The notes below the pieces were generated by a model. That model saw only the letters and a program-made list of their open reading frames with translations, was not told the origin of the DNA and did not search any database. A program made the translations under genes and the position numbers. DNA of 64,000 bases from NCBI GenBank assembly GCA_026003255.1, contig BPGX01000004.1, forward strand, positions 1 to 64,000, given 5' to 3'. Below are positions 51,527 through 60,711 of the stretch, piece after piece. Each line of letters begins with the position of its first letter. Position 1 is the first letter of the stretch. This DNA comes from Bacteroidia bacterium (lineage in GTDB: Bacteria; Bacteroidota; Bacteroidia; B-17B0; Aurantibacillaceae).

Positions 51527-53795
51527 CTACTTCCTCACCTTATTTCGAATGATATTCAGAGCACCACCGGCTTTGAACCATTCAATTTGTTGAGCATTAT
51601 AAGAATGATTGGCTAATATGGTTTCTGAACTTCCATCTTTGTGATGAATAACAATGGTCAGGGGCTTTCCGGGTGTAAATTCTGTCAAACCGATAATGTC
51701 AAAAGTATCGTCTTCCTGAATCTTATCATAATCGGATTTGTCAGCAAATGTGAGGGCTAACATTCCTTGTTTTTTCAAATTCGTTTCATGAATACGCGCA
51801 AAGGACTTTACCAATACTGCTTTTACACCTAAATATCTTGGCTCCATAGCTGCGTGTTCTCTGGATGAACCTTCGCCGTAGTTTTCATCACCTACGATTA
51901 TAGATCCTATGCCCGCTGCTTTATATGCCCTTTGGACTTTGGCTACTTCTTCGTATTGACCTGTCAGTTGATTCTTGGTTTTTCCAGCTTCACCAGTAAA
52001 AGCATTTACAGCACCAAGCAAAAGATTATTAGAGATATTGTCTAAATGCCCTCTGTATTGCAACCATTTTCCAGCTGGTGAAATATGATCAGTAGTACAT
52101 TTTCCTTTTGCTTTAATTAAAAGCTTTAAACCATACCAATCAGTACCTTCCCACGGTGCAAAAGGTTCAAGCAATTGTAATCGTTGGCTATCTGGTTTTA
52201 CAATAACTTCAATTTTAGAACCATCTTCTGCTGGCGCTTGATACCCTGGATCTTCAACTTTGAATCCATTAGGTGGTAATTCAAATCCGGTAGGTGGATC
52301 TAATTTCACGGCTTGCCCTTCTTCATTTATCAAGGTATCCGTAATAGGATTAAAATCCAATCTTCCTGCTATTGCAAGTGCTGTTACTAATTCCGGGGAT
52401 GCTACAAAGGCATGTGTATTAGGATTTCCATCCTGACGAGCAGAAAAATTTCGGTTAAACGAGTGAACAATGGTATTCTTTTCTTTCTTTTCAGCACCAG
52501 GTCTGTCCCACATTCCAATGCAAGGACCACACGCATTTGCAAAAACTTTAGCGCCTATTTTATTAAAGATATCAATCAAACCATCTTTTTCGATAGTGTA
52601 ACGAACCTGTTCTGAACCCGGTGTAATCGTAAATTCTGCCTTTGCTTTTAATCTTTTCTCAACAGCTTGCTTTGCAACAGATGCAGCACGTGAAATATCC
52701 TCGTAAGAAGAATTGGTACAAGAACCTATTAAGCCAGCACTCACTTCCAATGGCCATCCATTTTTCTCAGCCACTTCCTTTATTTTACTAATTGGTGTTG
52801 CTAAATCCGGTGTAAATGGTCCATTTATATGTGGCTCTAATTCAGAAAGGTCAATTTCAATCACCTGATCAAAATATTTTTCTGGATTGGCATAAACTTC
52901 AGGATCAGCCGTTAAATGTTCTTTTATTGAATTAGCAAGTTCTGCTACCTCTTTTCTTCCAGTTGCAACAAGGTAACGGTACATGGATTCGTCATAAGCA
53001 AAAATAGAAGTCGTTGCACCAACTTCTGCACCCATGTTGCATATAGTTCCTTTTCCAGTTGCACTTAAAGATAAAGCACCCTCTCCAAAATATTCAATGA
53101 TTTTATCTGTCCCTCCTTTTACAGTTAATATACCTGCTACTTTGAGTATCACATCTTTTGCAGATGTCCATCCATTCAATTTTCCCGTTAGTTTAACGCC
53201 AATTAATTGTGGCCATTTTAATTCCCACGGAAGTCCTGCCATCACATCACATGCATCTGCACCTCCAACACCAATGGCTATCATGCCCAAGCCACCAGCA
53301 TTTACAGTATGGCTATCAGTTCCTATCATCATTCCTCCGGGAAAAGCATAATTTTCAAGAATAACCTGATGAATAATACCAACGCCGGGTTTCCAGAAAC
53401 CAATGCCATACTTTGCAGAAACAGACGCAAGAAAATCATAAACCTCTTGATTCATTTTTATAGCCCGTTCTAAATCTTCTTTAGAATTAGATTTGGCCAC
53501 AATTAAATGGTCACAATGAACAGTAGAAGGCACCGCAACTTTTGGCCTGCCTGCTTGCATAAACTGCAAAAGCGCCATCTGTGCAGTTGCATCTTGCATA
53601 GCGACTCTATCGGGAGCAAATTCCACATACGATTTTCCTCTTTGAAAGTCCTCTAATTTTTGAGTCGGATGTAAATGTGCATATAAAACTTTTTCAGCAA
53701 AGGTGAGCGGACGATTCAATCGTTTTTTTTGCTGCATTAATTTTTTCAGGGAAATTTTGATAAACCGATTTAATCATTTCAAAATCAAACAACAT
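51527..53795 (-). CDS. acnA: Aconitate hydratase, with a one-base frameshift near the N-terminus
   Basis: TCA-cycle enzyme (citrate to isocitrate) with a [4Fe-4S] cluster, mitochondrial-type (about 755 residues when repaired). Cluster cysteines lie in [13 protein letters not shown] and [12 protein letters not shown]; the swivel domain has [19 protein letters not shown]. The true N-terminus is [19 protein letters not shown] at 53795, 19 bases after a -7 element. Its frame is lost in the T8 run 53723-53730. The rest reads from an internal ATG at 53737 ([16 protein letters not shown]). Removing one A (coding strand) joins INAAKK to RLNRPLTF, as in homologues. A real A8 run might be corrected by transcriptional slippage, but sequence error is simplest. 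Confidence 0.92.
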
Positions 53796-53813
53796 AATTT
53801 CTTTTTTAGCCCG

Positions 53814-53821
53814 CAAAAATA
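53814..53821 (-). promoter_or_regulatory. -7 promoter element (TATTTTTG) of the aconitase gene
   Basis: Exact TAnnTTTG on the coding strand, ending 19 bases before the ATG at 53795. It supports 53795, not 53737, as the real start. Confidence 0.6.
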
Positions 53822-53970
53822 GTAATTTTTTTATTAGCCCAGATGGGATATTTTATGTAAATAAATAAATTTTCTCATAAATACTTCTTACAAAATGTTA
53901 TTTTACAAATAAGCCGTATTTAAATTCATGATTTAAAAAATAAATAATCTAGTGTTAATTTTGGTAAAAT

Positions 53971-53998
53971 TAATTAGCCGCGAATGCACGAATTTTTG
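53971..53998. repeat. Degenerate CGAAT-type intergenic repeat half-element
   Basis: AATTAGCCGCGAATGCACG plus AATTTTT resembles one arm of the GCCACGAATxCACGAAT repeats that I recall from intergenic DNA of many bacteria. The opposite arm is not visible. It lies upstream of the gcvP promoter region. Confidence 0.3.
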
Positions 53999-54025
53999 GT
54001 GTTATTAGGAGAGAAAAAAATTTTG

Positions 54026-54033
54026 TTCCTTTG
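54026..54033 (+). promoter_or_regulatory. -7-like element (TTCCTTTG) of gcvP
   Basis: One mismatch to TAnnTTTG, ending 17 bases before the ATG at 54051, in the same spacing class as the exact matches. Confidence 0.45.
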
Positions 54034-54050
54034 CAGTTCAAAATTTTTTT

Positions 54051-56903
54051 ATGCTTGCACATAATTTTTCTCCACGTCATTTAGGAGTCAATGACGATGA
54101 AATCCAACAAATGATCAAAACAATTGGAGTTGAAAGCTTAGATCAATTAATAGATGAAACTATACCGTCTGAAATTCGTTTACAGAAAAATTTAGATTTA
54201 CCAGAAGCATTATCAGAACCAGAATATCTTAACCACATTAGAGAAATAGCCAGGAAAAATAAAACTTTCAAATCCTACATAGGGCTTGGATTTTACAATA
54301 CTTACACTCCATCCGTTATTTTAAGAAACATATTTGAAAATCCGGGTTGGTATACAGCATACACGCCATATCAGGCAGAAATTGCACAAGGCAGATTAGA
54401 AGCCTTATTGAATTATCAAACGATGGTAAGCGATTTAACGGGACTTCCTATCGCCAATGCTTCTTTGTTAGACGAAGCCAGTGCAGCCGTAGAAGCCATG
54501 ATGATGTTTTTTAATGCGCGTGAAAAAAATAAACAAAACGCATTGAAATTCTTCGTTGATGAAAAATGTTTTCCTCAAACCATTAATACATTAAAAAACA
54601 GGGCTATTTCATTTGGTATTGAATTAGTTGTACAAAATTTTAATAGCGTAACATTGAATGATAATTTCTTTGGTGCGCTGGTACAATATCCTAATGTTGA
54701 CGGAGAAATATTGGATTACACTGAATTTATACAAAAAGCCAAACAATACCATATTCCAGTTGCGATAGCAACGGATTTGATGGCTTTATTGTTGGTTAAA
54801 TCGCCAGGTGAAATGGGGGCAGATTGTGCCTTTGGTAATGCTCAAAGATTTGGTGTACCATTAGGATATGGTGGCCCTCATGCTGCATTCTTTGCTACAA
54901 CAGAAAATTTCAAACGATTTATTCCCGGTAGAATCATTGGAGTTTCTGTTGATGCACAGGGCAAAAAAGCTTTACGCATGGCACTACAAACAAGAGAACA
55001 ACACATCAAACGCGAAAGAGCGACTTCTAATATCTGTACGGCACAAGCATTATTGGCTATCATGAGTGGTATGTATGCTGTCTATCACGGACCAGAAGGT
55101 CTAAAAGATATTGCATTAAACATTCATCAAAACGCTTGTTCTCTGAAATACCATTTAGAAAAGTTAGGTTACAAAGTTCTAAATAAGTTATTTTTTGATA
55201 CAATTACATTTGAAGCAGACACAAGCAAGATTCGTTCAATTGCTGAACAAAAATGCATCAATTTTAGATACAACAAAAATGGTTCAATATCCATCTCATT
55301 GGATGAAACTACCACTATTTCTGACTTAAAGGAAATCCTTGAAATTTTTGCACAAGTAAAAAATCAAAAGATTGCATTTGAAGAAAAATCTATTAATTAT
55401 ATTGAGCATTCTCCATTACTTAGAACTTCTGAATACCTGACGCATCCCGTTTTCAATAGTTATCATACTGAAACCGAAATGATGCGTTATATCAAAACAC
55501 TTGAAAATAAAGATATTTCGTTGGTTCATTCCATGATTTCATTGGGTTCTTGTACAATGAAACTGAATGCTGCCTCAGAACTTATTCCTTTGAGTTGGCC
55601 TGAATTTGCTAATATTCATCCGTATGTTCCTGATGGACAAGCAGAAGGTTATCATTTTATCATAAATGAATTAGAAAAATATCTTTGTGAAATTACCGGA
55701 TTTAGTGGAATTAGTTTTCAGCCGAATTCAGGCGCTCAAGGAGAGTACACCGGATTATTACTGATTAGATCATACCATAAAGATAAAGGAGAAGGGCATC
55801 GGAATGTTATACTGATTCCTTCATCTGCACATGGTACCAATCCAGCATCTGCTGCAATGGCAGGATTTAAAATTGTTGTTGTGAAATGTGATGCCAAAGG
55901 AAATGTAGATGTGGAGGACTTGAAATCAAAAGTTGAACAACATAAAAACGATCTTGCAGGATTGATGATTACTTATCCAAGTACGCACGGCGTTTTTGAA
56001 GAAAGAATAAAAGAAATTACTGACATCATACATCAGAATGGTGGCCTGGTTTACATGGATGGTGCAAATATGAATGCTCAGGTTGGTCTTACCAATCCAG
56101 CTATTATTGGCGCAGATGTTTGTCATTTGAATTTACATAAAACATTCGCCATTCCTCATGGTGGCGGTGGTCCGGGTATGGGGCCTGTATTAGTAAATGA
56201 TAAACTAAAACCCTATTTACCTAAACATCCATTGAGTGATGAAGAAAACACAAAAAACATTTACCCTGTTTCCGCATCTCATTATGGTAGTGCATTAATA
56301 TTGCTGATAACATACGGGTATATAAGAATGTTAGGTTCAAAGGGATTGACCAACACCACTAAAATTGCTATTTTGAACGCCAATTACTTAAAAGATGTTT
56401 TGAAAGATTATTACAAAATACTTTACACAAATCACAACAACCGCTGTGCTCATGAATTTATAATTGATTGTTCTACTTTTAAATTACAAACCGATGTGGA
56501 AGTAGTGGATATTGCTAAACGCTTGATGGATTTTGGTTATCATGCCCCAACAGTGGCGTTTCCTGTTCCAAATACTTTAATGATTGAGCCAACAGAAAGT
56601 GAGAGTAAACACGAATTGGACAGATTTGCAGATGCAATGATTACAATAAAGCGGGAAATAGAAAACATTCAAAATGGTACTTATGATAAGAAAAACAATC
56701 CATTGAAAAATGCTCCACATACGGCAGAAATGGTAGTATCTGAACCATGGAATTATCCATACTCTCGTGAATATGCCGCATTCCCAAGACCCTGGATAAA
56801 ACTCTCCAAAGTATGGCCTTCAGTAGCCAGAATTGATAATGCTTATGGCGATAGGAATTTAATTTGTACTTGTTTACCAACGTCTGAATATGAAATGGCT
56901 TAG
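54051..56903 (+). CDS. gcvP: Glycine dehydrogenase (decarboxylating), P protein
   Basis: 950 residues, the fused single-chain form. Decarboxylates glycine and loads aminomethyl onto the lipoyl H protein. N-terminal half: FSPRHLGVNDDEIQQMIKTI, GLGFYNTYTPSVILRNIFE, YTPYQAEIAQGRLEALLNYQ. C-terminal half: FQPNSGAQGEYTGLLLIRSY, SAHGTNPASAAMAG, and the PLP lysine (Lys697) in CHLNLHKTFAIPHGGGGPG. gcvT and gcvH are not adjacent. It ends 19 bases before the four-helix-bundle gene. Confidence 0.97.
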   Translation: MLAHNFSPRHLGVNDDEIQQMIKTIGVESLDQLIDETIPSEIRLQKNLDLPEALSEPEYLNHIREIARKNKTFKSYIGLGFYNTYTPSVILRNIFENPGWYTAYTPYQAEIAQGRLEALLNYQTMVSDLTGLPIANASLLDEASAAVEAMMMFFNAREKNKQNALKFFVDEKCFPQTINTLKNRAISFGIELVVQNFNSVTLNDNFFGALVQYPNVDGEILDYTEFIQKAKQYHIPVAIATDLMALLLVKSPGEMGADCAFGNAQRFGVPLGYGGPHAAFFATTENFKRFIPGRIIGVSVDAQGKKALRMALQTREQHIKRERATSNICTAQALLAIMSGMYAVYHGPEGLKDIALNIHQNACSLKYHLEKLGYKVLNKLFFDTITFEADTSKIRSIAEQKCINFRYNKNGSISISLDETTTISDLKEILEIFAQVKNQKIAFEEKSINYIEHSPLLRTSEYLTHPVFNSYHTETEMMRYIKTLENKDISLVHSMISLGSCTMKLNAASELIPLSWPEFANIHPYVPDGQAEGYHFIINELEKYLCEITGFSGISFQPNSGAQGEYTGLLLIRSYHKDKGEGHRNVILIPSSAHGTNPASAAMAGFKIVVVKCDAKGNVDVEDLKSKVEQHKNDLAGLMITYPSTHGVFEERIKEITDIIHQNGGLVYMDGANMNAQVGLTNPAIIGADVCHLNLHKTFAIPHGGGGPGMGPVLVNDKLKPYLPKHPLSDEENTKNIYPVSASHYGSALILLITYGYIRMLGSKGLTNTTKIAILNANYLKDVLKDYYKILYTNHNNRCAHEFIIDCSTFKLQTDVEVVDIAKRLMDFGYHAPTVAFPVPNTLMIEPTESESKHELDRFADAMITIKREIENIQNGTYDKKNNPLKNAPHTAEMVVSEPWNYPYSREYAAFPRPWIKLSKVWPSVARIDNAYGDRNLICTCLPTSEYEMA

Positions 56904-56922
56904 AAGTTATGAATTATGAGTT

Positions 56923-57327
56923 ATGAAAGAGAGTATTATAAAAGAAAAAAGTTTTAACTTTGCCTTACAAATTATAGAGTTATATGTTTTCCTTAAAAAA
57001 AATAATGAACATGTTATATCAAGACAATTGTTGAGAAGTGGTACCAGTATTGGTGCTAATGTAAATGAAGATTTAGTTGGTGTAAGTAAGGTTGATTTCA
57101 TAAATAAGATGGATATTGCTAATAAGGAAGCGAGAGAAACCTTGTACTGGTTAGAATTATTAAATGAAAGTCAAATGATAAATTTTAATTTTCCAGAATA
57201 TATTCACAATTGTAATTAGATTTCAAAAATTTCAACAAGCATCATCAAAACGGCTAAACACAAAATGCTATCAGAAAAAAATAAAAAAACAAAAAACACT
57301 AACTCAAAACTATTCACTCAAAACTAA
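56923..57327 (+). pseudogene. Four-helix-bundle protein (S23/IVP family), interrupted by an amber codon
   Basis: The first 98 codons give a typical S23/avd-like four-helix bundle: KSFNFALQIIELYVFLKKN, ISRQLLRSGTSIGANVNEDL, KVDFINKMDIANKEARETL and YWLELLNES. At 57217-57219 a TAG stops the frame inside the last helix. The same frame then continues with ISKISTSIIKTAK, the expected end of this helix, to a TAA at 57325-57327. The family occurs in 23S rRNA intervening sequences and as the avd accessory of diversity-generating retroelements; solitary copies like this have no known role. Short TTATGA and CAAAACT repeats flank it. The protein may be truncated, inactive or misread at one base. Confidence 0.75.
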
Positions 57328-57332
57328 AAACT

Positions 57333-58739
57333 ATGGAAAAAGTTATCACAAATTCAGAGTACAGAATTGAACGGGACACAATGGGCGAAGTAAAAGTACC
57401 TGCTCATGTTTACTGGGGTGCCCAAACGGAACGTTCCCGCAACAATTTCAGAATTGGACCAGAAGCTAGTATGCCAAAAGAGATTATTCATGCTTTTGGT
57501 TATTTGAAAAAAGCGGCTGCACTGGCAAATTACGAATTGGGCGTCTTATCTAAGGAAAAATGCGATTTAATTTGTCAGGTAGCAGATGAAATCATTGCAG
57601 GAAAATTAGATGACCAGTTCCCATTAGTAATATGGCAAACCGGTTCCGGTACGCAGAGCAATATGAATGTAAACGAAGTCATTGCCAACCGTGCGCATGT
57701 TTTGAAAGGTGGAAAACTTACTGACGAAAAGAAAATTTTACATCCGAATGACGATGTAAATAAATCACAATCTTCCAATGATACATTTCCTACTGCGATG
57801 CATATTGCGGCTTACAAAATGGTAGTAGAAGTAACCATTCCGGGTATCGAAAAATTGAGAGATACCTTAAAAGCCAAATCAGAAGCATTTAAGGACATAG
57901 TAAAAACCGGCAGAACACATTTGATGGACGCTACTCCACTTACATTAGGACAAGAATTTAGCGGATATGTTCAGCAATTAAATATGGGCATTCGTGCATT
58001 GAAGAACGCTCTTGAAGCGGTCAGAGAACTGGCATTGGGTGGCACTGCTGTTGGCACTGGCTTAAACGCTCCAAAAGGTTATGATGTTTTAGTCGCAAAA
58101 AAAATCGCCGAACTAACAGGTTATCCATTTGTTACAGCACCCAATAAATTTGAAGCACTGGCAACACACGATGCGATGGTGGAATTAAGTGGTGCCCTAA
58201 AACGTGTGGCTGTGTCTTTAATGAAAATAGCCAACGATATTCGTTTATTAGCATCCGGACCAAGATGTGGAATAGGTGAAATCTTAATCCCTGATAATGA
58301 GCCAGGTTCATCCATCATGCCGGGCAAAGTTAATCCTACTCAGCCCGAAGCCATGACGATGGTAGCCGCACAAGTGATTGGAAACGACATGGCAGTGGCA
58401 GTTGGCGGGTCAAATGGCCATTTTGAATTAAATGTGTTCAAACCGGTAATAGCGTATAATGTTCTACTGTCTGCACGATTAATTGGTGATGTATGTGTAA
58501 GCTTTAATGATAAATGTGCAGTGGGCATTGAACCCAATCTGACAAATATCAAAAAACATTTAGATAATTCTTTAATGTTAGTAACAGCTTTAAATCCACA
58601 TATTGGTTATGAAAATGCCGCAAAAATTGCCAAAAAAGCGCATAAAGAAAATAAAACCTTGAAAGAAGCCGCGATTGAATTAGGACTTCTTACTGCAGAA
58701 CAATTTGATGAATGGGTAAGACCTGAAAAAATGGTATAA
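57333..58739 (+). CDS. fumC: Fumarate hydratase, class II
   Basis: 468 residues, TCA-cycle fumarase (fumarate to malate), iron-independent. Seen: [70 protein letters not shown], and the superfamily signature [17 protein letters not shown] with the catalytic serine. Gene follows the four-helix remnant by 5 bases but likely has its own expression; a strong terminator closes it at 58768. Confidence 0.97.
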   Translation: MEKVITNSEYRIERDTMGEVKVPAHVYWGAQTERSRNNFRIGPEASMPKEIIHAFGYLKKAAALANYELGVLSKEKCDLICQVADEIIAGKLDDQFPLVIWQTGSGTQSNMNVNEVIANRAHVLKGGKLTDEKKILHPNDDVNKSQSSNDTFPTAMHIAAYKMVVEVTIPGIEKLRDTLKAKSEAFKDIVKTGRTHLMDATPLTLGQEFSGYVQQLNMGIRALKNALEAVRELALGGTAVGTGLNAPKGYDVLVAKKIAELTGYPFVTAPNKFEALATHDAMVELSGALKRVAVSLMKIANDIRLLASGPRCGIGEILIPDNEPGSSIMPGKVNPTQPEAMTMVAAQVIGNDMAVAVGGSNGHFELNVFKPVIAYNVLLSARLIGDVCVSFNDKCAVGIEPNLTNIKKHLDNSLMLVTALNPHIGYENAAKIAKKAHKENKTLKEAAIELGLLTAEQFDEWVRPEKMV

Positions 58740-58767
58740 GATATATGAATCATTTTTAATGTTACCT

Positions 58768-58804
58768 AAAACTGCTGTATCCTCTCCTGATACAGCAGTT
58801 TTTT
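58768..58804 (+). terminator. Intrinsic terminator of fumC
   Basis: Perfect 14-bp stem AAAACTGCTGTATC/GATACAGCAGTTTT with loop CTCTCCT and a T-run. The A-rich 5' side could also let it act leftward, but no leftward gene ends there. Confidence 0.92.
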
Positions 58805-58817
58805 AATTTTAAAGAAC

Positions 58818-58850
58818 AAATTTTTCTAATAATTTTTGTAAGAAAAATTT
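58818..58850. promoter_or_regulatory. 10-bp inverted repeat over the promoter of the first Crp/Fnr gene
   Basis: AAATTTTTCT (58818-58827) and AGAAAAATTT (58841-58850) are perfect inverted repeats around AATAATTTTTGTA, which contains a -7-like AATTTTTG. The right arm ends 3 bases before the ATG at 58854. It could be an operator for autoregulation or a 5' hairpin; base composition makes chance symmetry possible. Confidence 0.4.
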
Positions 58851-58853
58851 TTT

Positions 58854-59504
58854 ATGAACAATAATCCTCTTAAGAAATCAAATTTTCTTAATCAATTATC
58901 CAATGAAGAGTTAGATGACATCTTGAAATCTGGTAAAATCGGCTATTTCAAAAGAAATGATGTCATTTTAAAAGAAAACACATTCTTGAAAACCTTGCCC
59001 ATTATATTGAGTGGAGTGGTAAGAGTGTTTGTAGTGAATCAGGAAGATGTGGGAAAAAGAGAAGTTTTGTTGTATTATATGAAAGAAGGAGAGACCTGTT
59101 CAAGTAGTATAGCCAGCGGAATATTTAATGATAAAATTGATATTCGTGTAGAAGCAGAAACCGATTGTGAAATTTTATTCTTACCACTTTATTACTTTAC
59201 TCAATTACTCTCCAAACATCCTGAACTTTTTGAACTATTGTTACAAAACTATTTGCAGATATTCAAGAAAATTGTGAACACTGTTTCTGCCTTATCATTT
59301 TATCCATTAGAAAAACAATTATATGCCCTTTTAATTGCTAAAGCCAAATTAAGAGAAAGTAATATCGTTGAAACAACCCATGAGGAATTAGCCCGTGAAT
59401 TAAGGTCTACAAGAGAAGTGATAACCAGAATACTCAATCAATTGGCGGATGAAAAAAAGATAAAAATCTATAGAGGCAAAATTGAAATCCTAAATTTGTT
59501 ATAG
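58854..59504 (+). CDS. Crp/Fnr-family transcriptional regulator (first paralogue)
   Basis: 216 residues. An N-terminal cyclic-nucleotide-binding-like jelly roll (IGYFKRNDVILKENTFLKTL, GVVRVFVVNQED, EAETDCEILFLPLYYF) is followed by a dimer helix and a winged HTH at about 165-216. The recognition helix STREVITRILNQL keeps the RExxxR pattern (Arg180, Glu181 and Arg185 of E. coli CRP) that reads TGTGA. No N-terminal cysteine cluster, so it is not an oxygen-sensing Fe-S FNR; the cAMP-contact residues are not obvious, so the signal is unknown. Its paralogue is at 60.0-60.7 kb. Confidence 0.92.
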   Translation: MNNNPLKKSNFLNQLSNEELDDILKSGKIGYFKRNDVILKENTFLKTLPIILSGVVRVFVVNQEDVGKREVLLYYMKEGETCSSSIASGIFNDKIDIRVEAETDCEILFLPLYYFTQLLSKHPELFELLLQNYLQIFKKIVNTVSALSFYPLEKQLYALLIAKAKLRESNIVETTHEELARELRSTREVITRILNQLADEKKIKIYRGKIEILNLL

Positions 59505-59560
59505 AATAAATGATTGTTTAGAATTTAGTTGGGCATTAAAATTTTAAGTATTTACCCTTT

Positions 59561-59576
59561 TGTGATAAAAGTTACA
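59561..59576 (+). promoter_or_regulatory. CRP-type operator TGTGA-N6-TTACA
   Basis: TGTGATAAAAGTTACA is a near-perfect CRP palindrome (consensus TGTGA-N6-TCACA). Its centre is 59568.5. With the -7 box at 59599-59606 centred on -7, the start would be about 59610, which puts the operator at -41.5, the class II activator position. Confidence 0.65.
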
Positions 59577-59598
59577 TTATTGTTTGAACATTAATTTT

Positions 59599-59606
59599 TA
59601 CCTTTG
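59599..59606 (+). promoter_or_regulatory. -7 promoter element (TACCTTTG) of the DUF2892-DUF6132-crp operon
   Basis: Exact TAnnTTTG ending 12 bases before the ATG at 59618. No -33 element is evident; the CRP-type site occupies that area, as in activator-dependent promoters. Confidence 0.6.
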
Positions 59607-59617
59607 CAAAAAAAATT

Positions 59618-59833
59618 ATGAAAACTAACATGGGAAAAGCGGATAGAATAATCCGAATAGTGGTAGCACTTATTTTTGCTATTTTGTATTTTACCGATAC
59701 TGTTCCCGGAACAACTGGACTGGTTTTAATGATATTAGCTATAGTTTTTGCGGCAACAAGTTTCATTGGATTTTGCCCATTGTATTTGCCATTCAATATC
59801 AATACTAAATCCAAATCTGAAAGTCAATCCTAA
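59618..59833 (+). CDS. DUF2892 small membrane protein (YgaP-like)
   Basis: 71 residues. A short amphipathic start (MGKADRIIRIVVALIFAILY) is typical of DUF2892, followed by two membrane helices and the conserved GFCPLYLPFNIN tail with one cysteine. In other bacteria this module is attached to, or encoded beside, rhodanese sulfurtransferases. Function unknown. First gene of an operon under a CRP-type operator; the next gene starts 12 bases later. Confidence 0.9.
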   Translation: MKTNMGKADRIIRIVVALIFAILYFTDTVPGTTGLVLMILAIVFAATSFIGFCPLYLPFNINTKSKSESQS

Positions 59834-59845
59834 TATTTTCTAACT

Positions 59846-60034
59846 ATGATTGAGCTATTGTTGAAGTATAAATTTTCTTTGATTGGAGGACTTTTAGGTG
59901 GTATTGGAGGATTTTTATATTACAAATACATTGGTTGTTCTTCCGGAACATGTCCTATAACATCCAATCCATACACGAGTGTTATTTACGGGATTATTGT
60001 GGGTGTGCTATTATTAAGTTCTTTTGAAAAGTAA
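59846..60034 (+). CDS. DUF6132 small membrane protein
   Basis: 62 residues, two glycine-rich helices (FSLIGGLLGGIGGFLYYKYI and SVIYGIIVGVLLLSSF) joined by the conserved loop GCSSGTCPITSNPY with two cysteines. Short Bacteroidota family, often next to redox or sulfur genes as far as I recall. Function unknown; the cysteine pair facing one side of the membrane suggests redox or metal/sulfide handling. The Crp/Fnr gene follows after 8 bases. Confidence 0.88.
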   Translation: MIELLLKYKFSLIGGLLGGIGGFLYYKYIGCSSGTCPITSNPYTSVIYGIIVGVLLLSSFEK

Positions 60035-60042
60035 AAAGCCAA

Positions 60043-60711
60043 ATGCTTATTTACGAGTTATTGAGAAAAATGCGAATTTTTTCGTCTTTGACGAATGAAG
60101 AATTACACGACCTTCGTAAAAATATTTTTGTCAAAGAGTATTTGAAGGGCGATATTATCCAAAGAGAACAATCTTATGCAAAAGCTATTCCAATAGTAAT
60201 ATCGGGAGTAACAAAAATTATTTTAGTAGATAGAAAAGATTCCAAAGAAGTTTTTCTATACTACATTTCAGAAGGTAGTACTTCTGTTACTACAATCTCT
60301 CAAGGACTGTTCAAGGAAAGCTTATCTTTGAGAATAGAAGCAGAAACAAACTGTGAAATTGGATACATTCCATTAGAATATTTTAATCTTTTATTGTGTA
60401 AACATCCTGATATTTTTCAGCATCTTTTAGAAATTTATTTCAACATCTTTCTTGATTTAATCAACTCCATGTCCAATCATGTTTTTAATAACATAGAAGA
60501 AAAAATTATTTTTTTATTGCATTACAAATCTAAAGTGTTGAAAACAAATGTGATTGAAACAACTCATGAACAAATAGCCCGAGAACTTAATTCATCAAGA
60601 GAAGTTATTACAAGAGCATTACAGGACTTGATGAATGATGGAAAAATTGAAATGGAAAAAAAAAAGATAAAGTTGTTAGATACTTTTTTCAATGAAACCG
60701 CCACCCACTAA
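60043..60711 (+). CDS. Crp/Fnr-family transcriptional regulator (second paralogue)
   Basis: 222 residues. Same layout as the regulator at 58.9 kb and clearly paralogous (shared EGSTSVTTISQGLF-type loop, EAETNCEIGYIPLEYF, VIETTHEQIAREL). The recognition helix SSREVITRALQDL again keeps RExxxR. No Fe-S cysteine cluster. It is the last gene of the DUF2892-DUF6132 operon, so it may control its own expression through the operator at 59561. The last 36 bases overlap the end of mnmA on the opposite strand. Confidence 0.92.
   Translation: MLIYELLRKMRIFSSLTNEELHDLRKNIFVKEYLKGDIIQREQSYAKAIPIVISGVTKIILVDRKDSKEVFLYYISEGSTSVTTISQGLFKESLSLRIEAETNCEIGYIPLEYFNLLLCKHPDIFQHLLEIYFNIFLDLINSMSNHVFNNIEEKIIFLLHYKSKVLKTNVIETTHEQIARELNSSREVITRALQDLMNDGKIEMEKKKIKLLDTFFNETATH

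Noticed and set aside
56923-57327. Diversity-generating retroelement accessory (avd)
   Set aside because: No reverse transcriptase, template repeat or variable repeat in the window.
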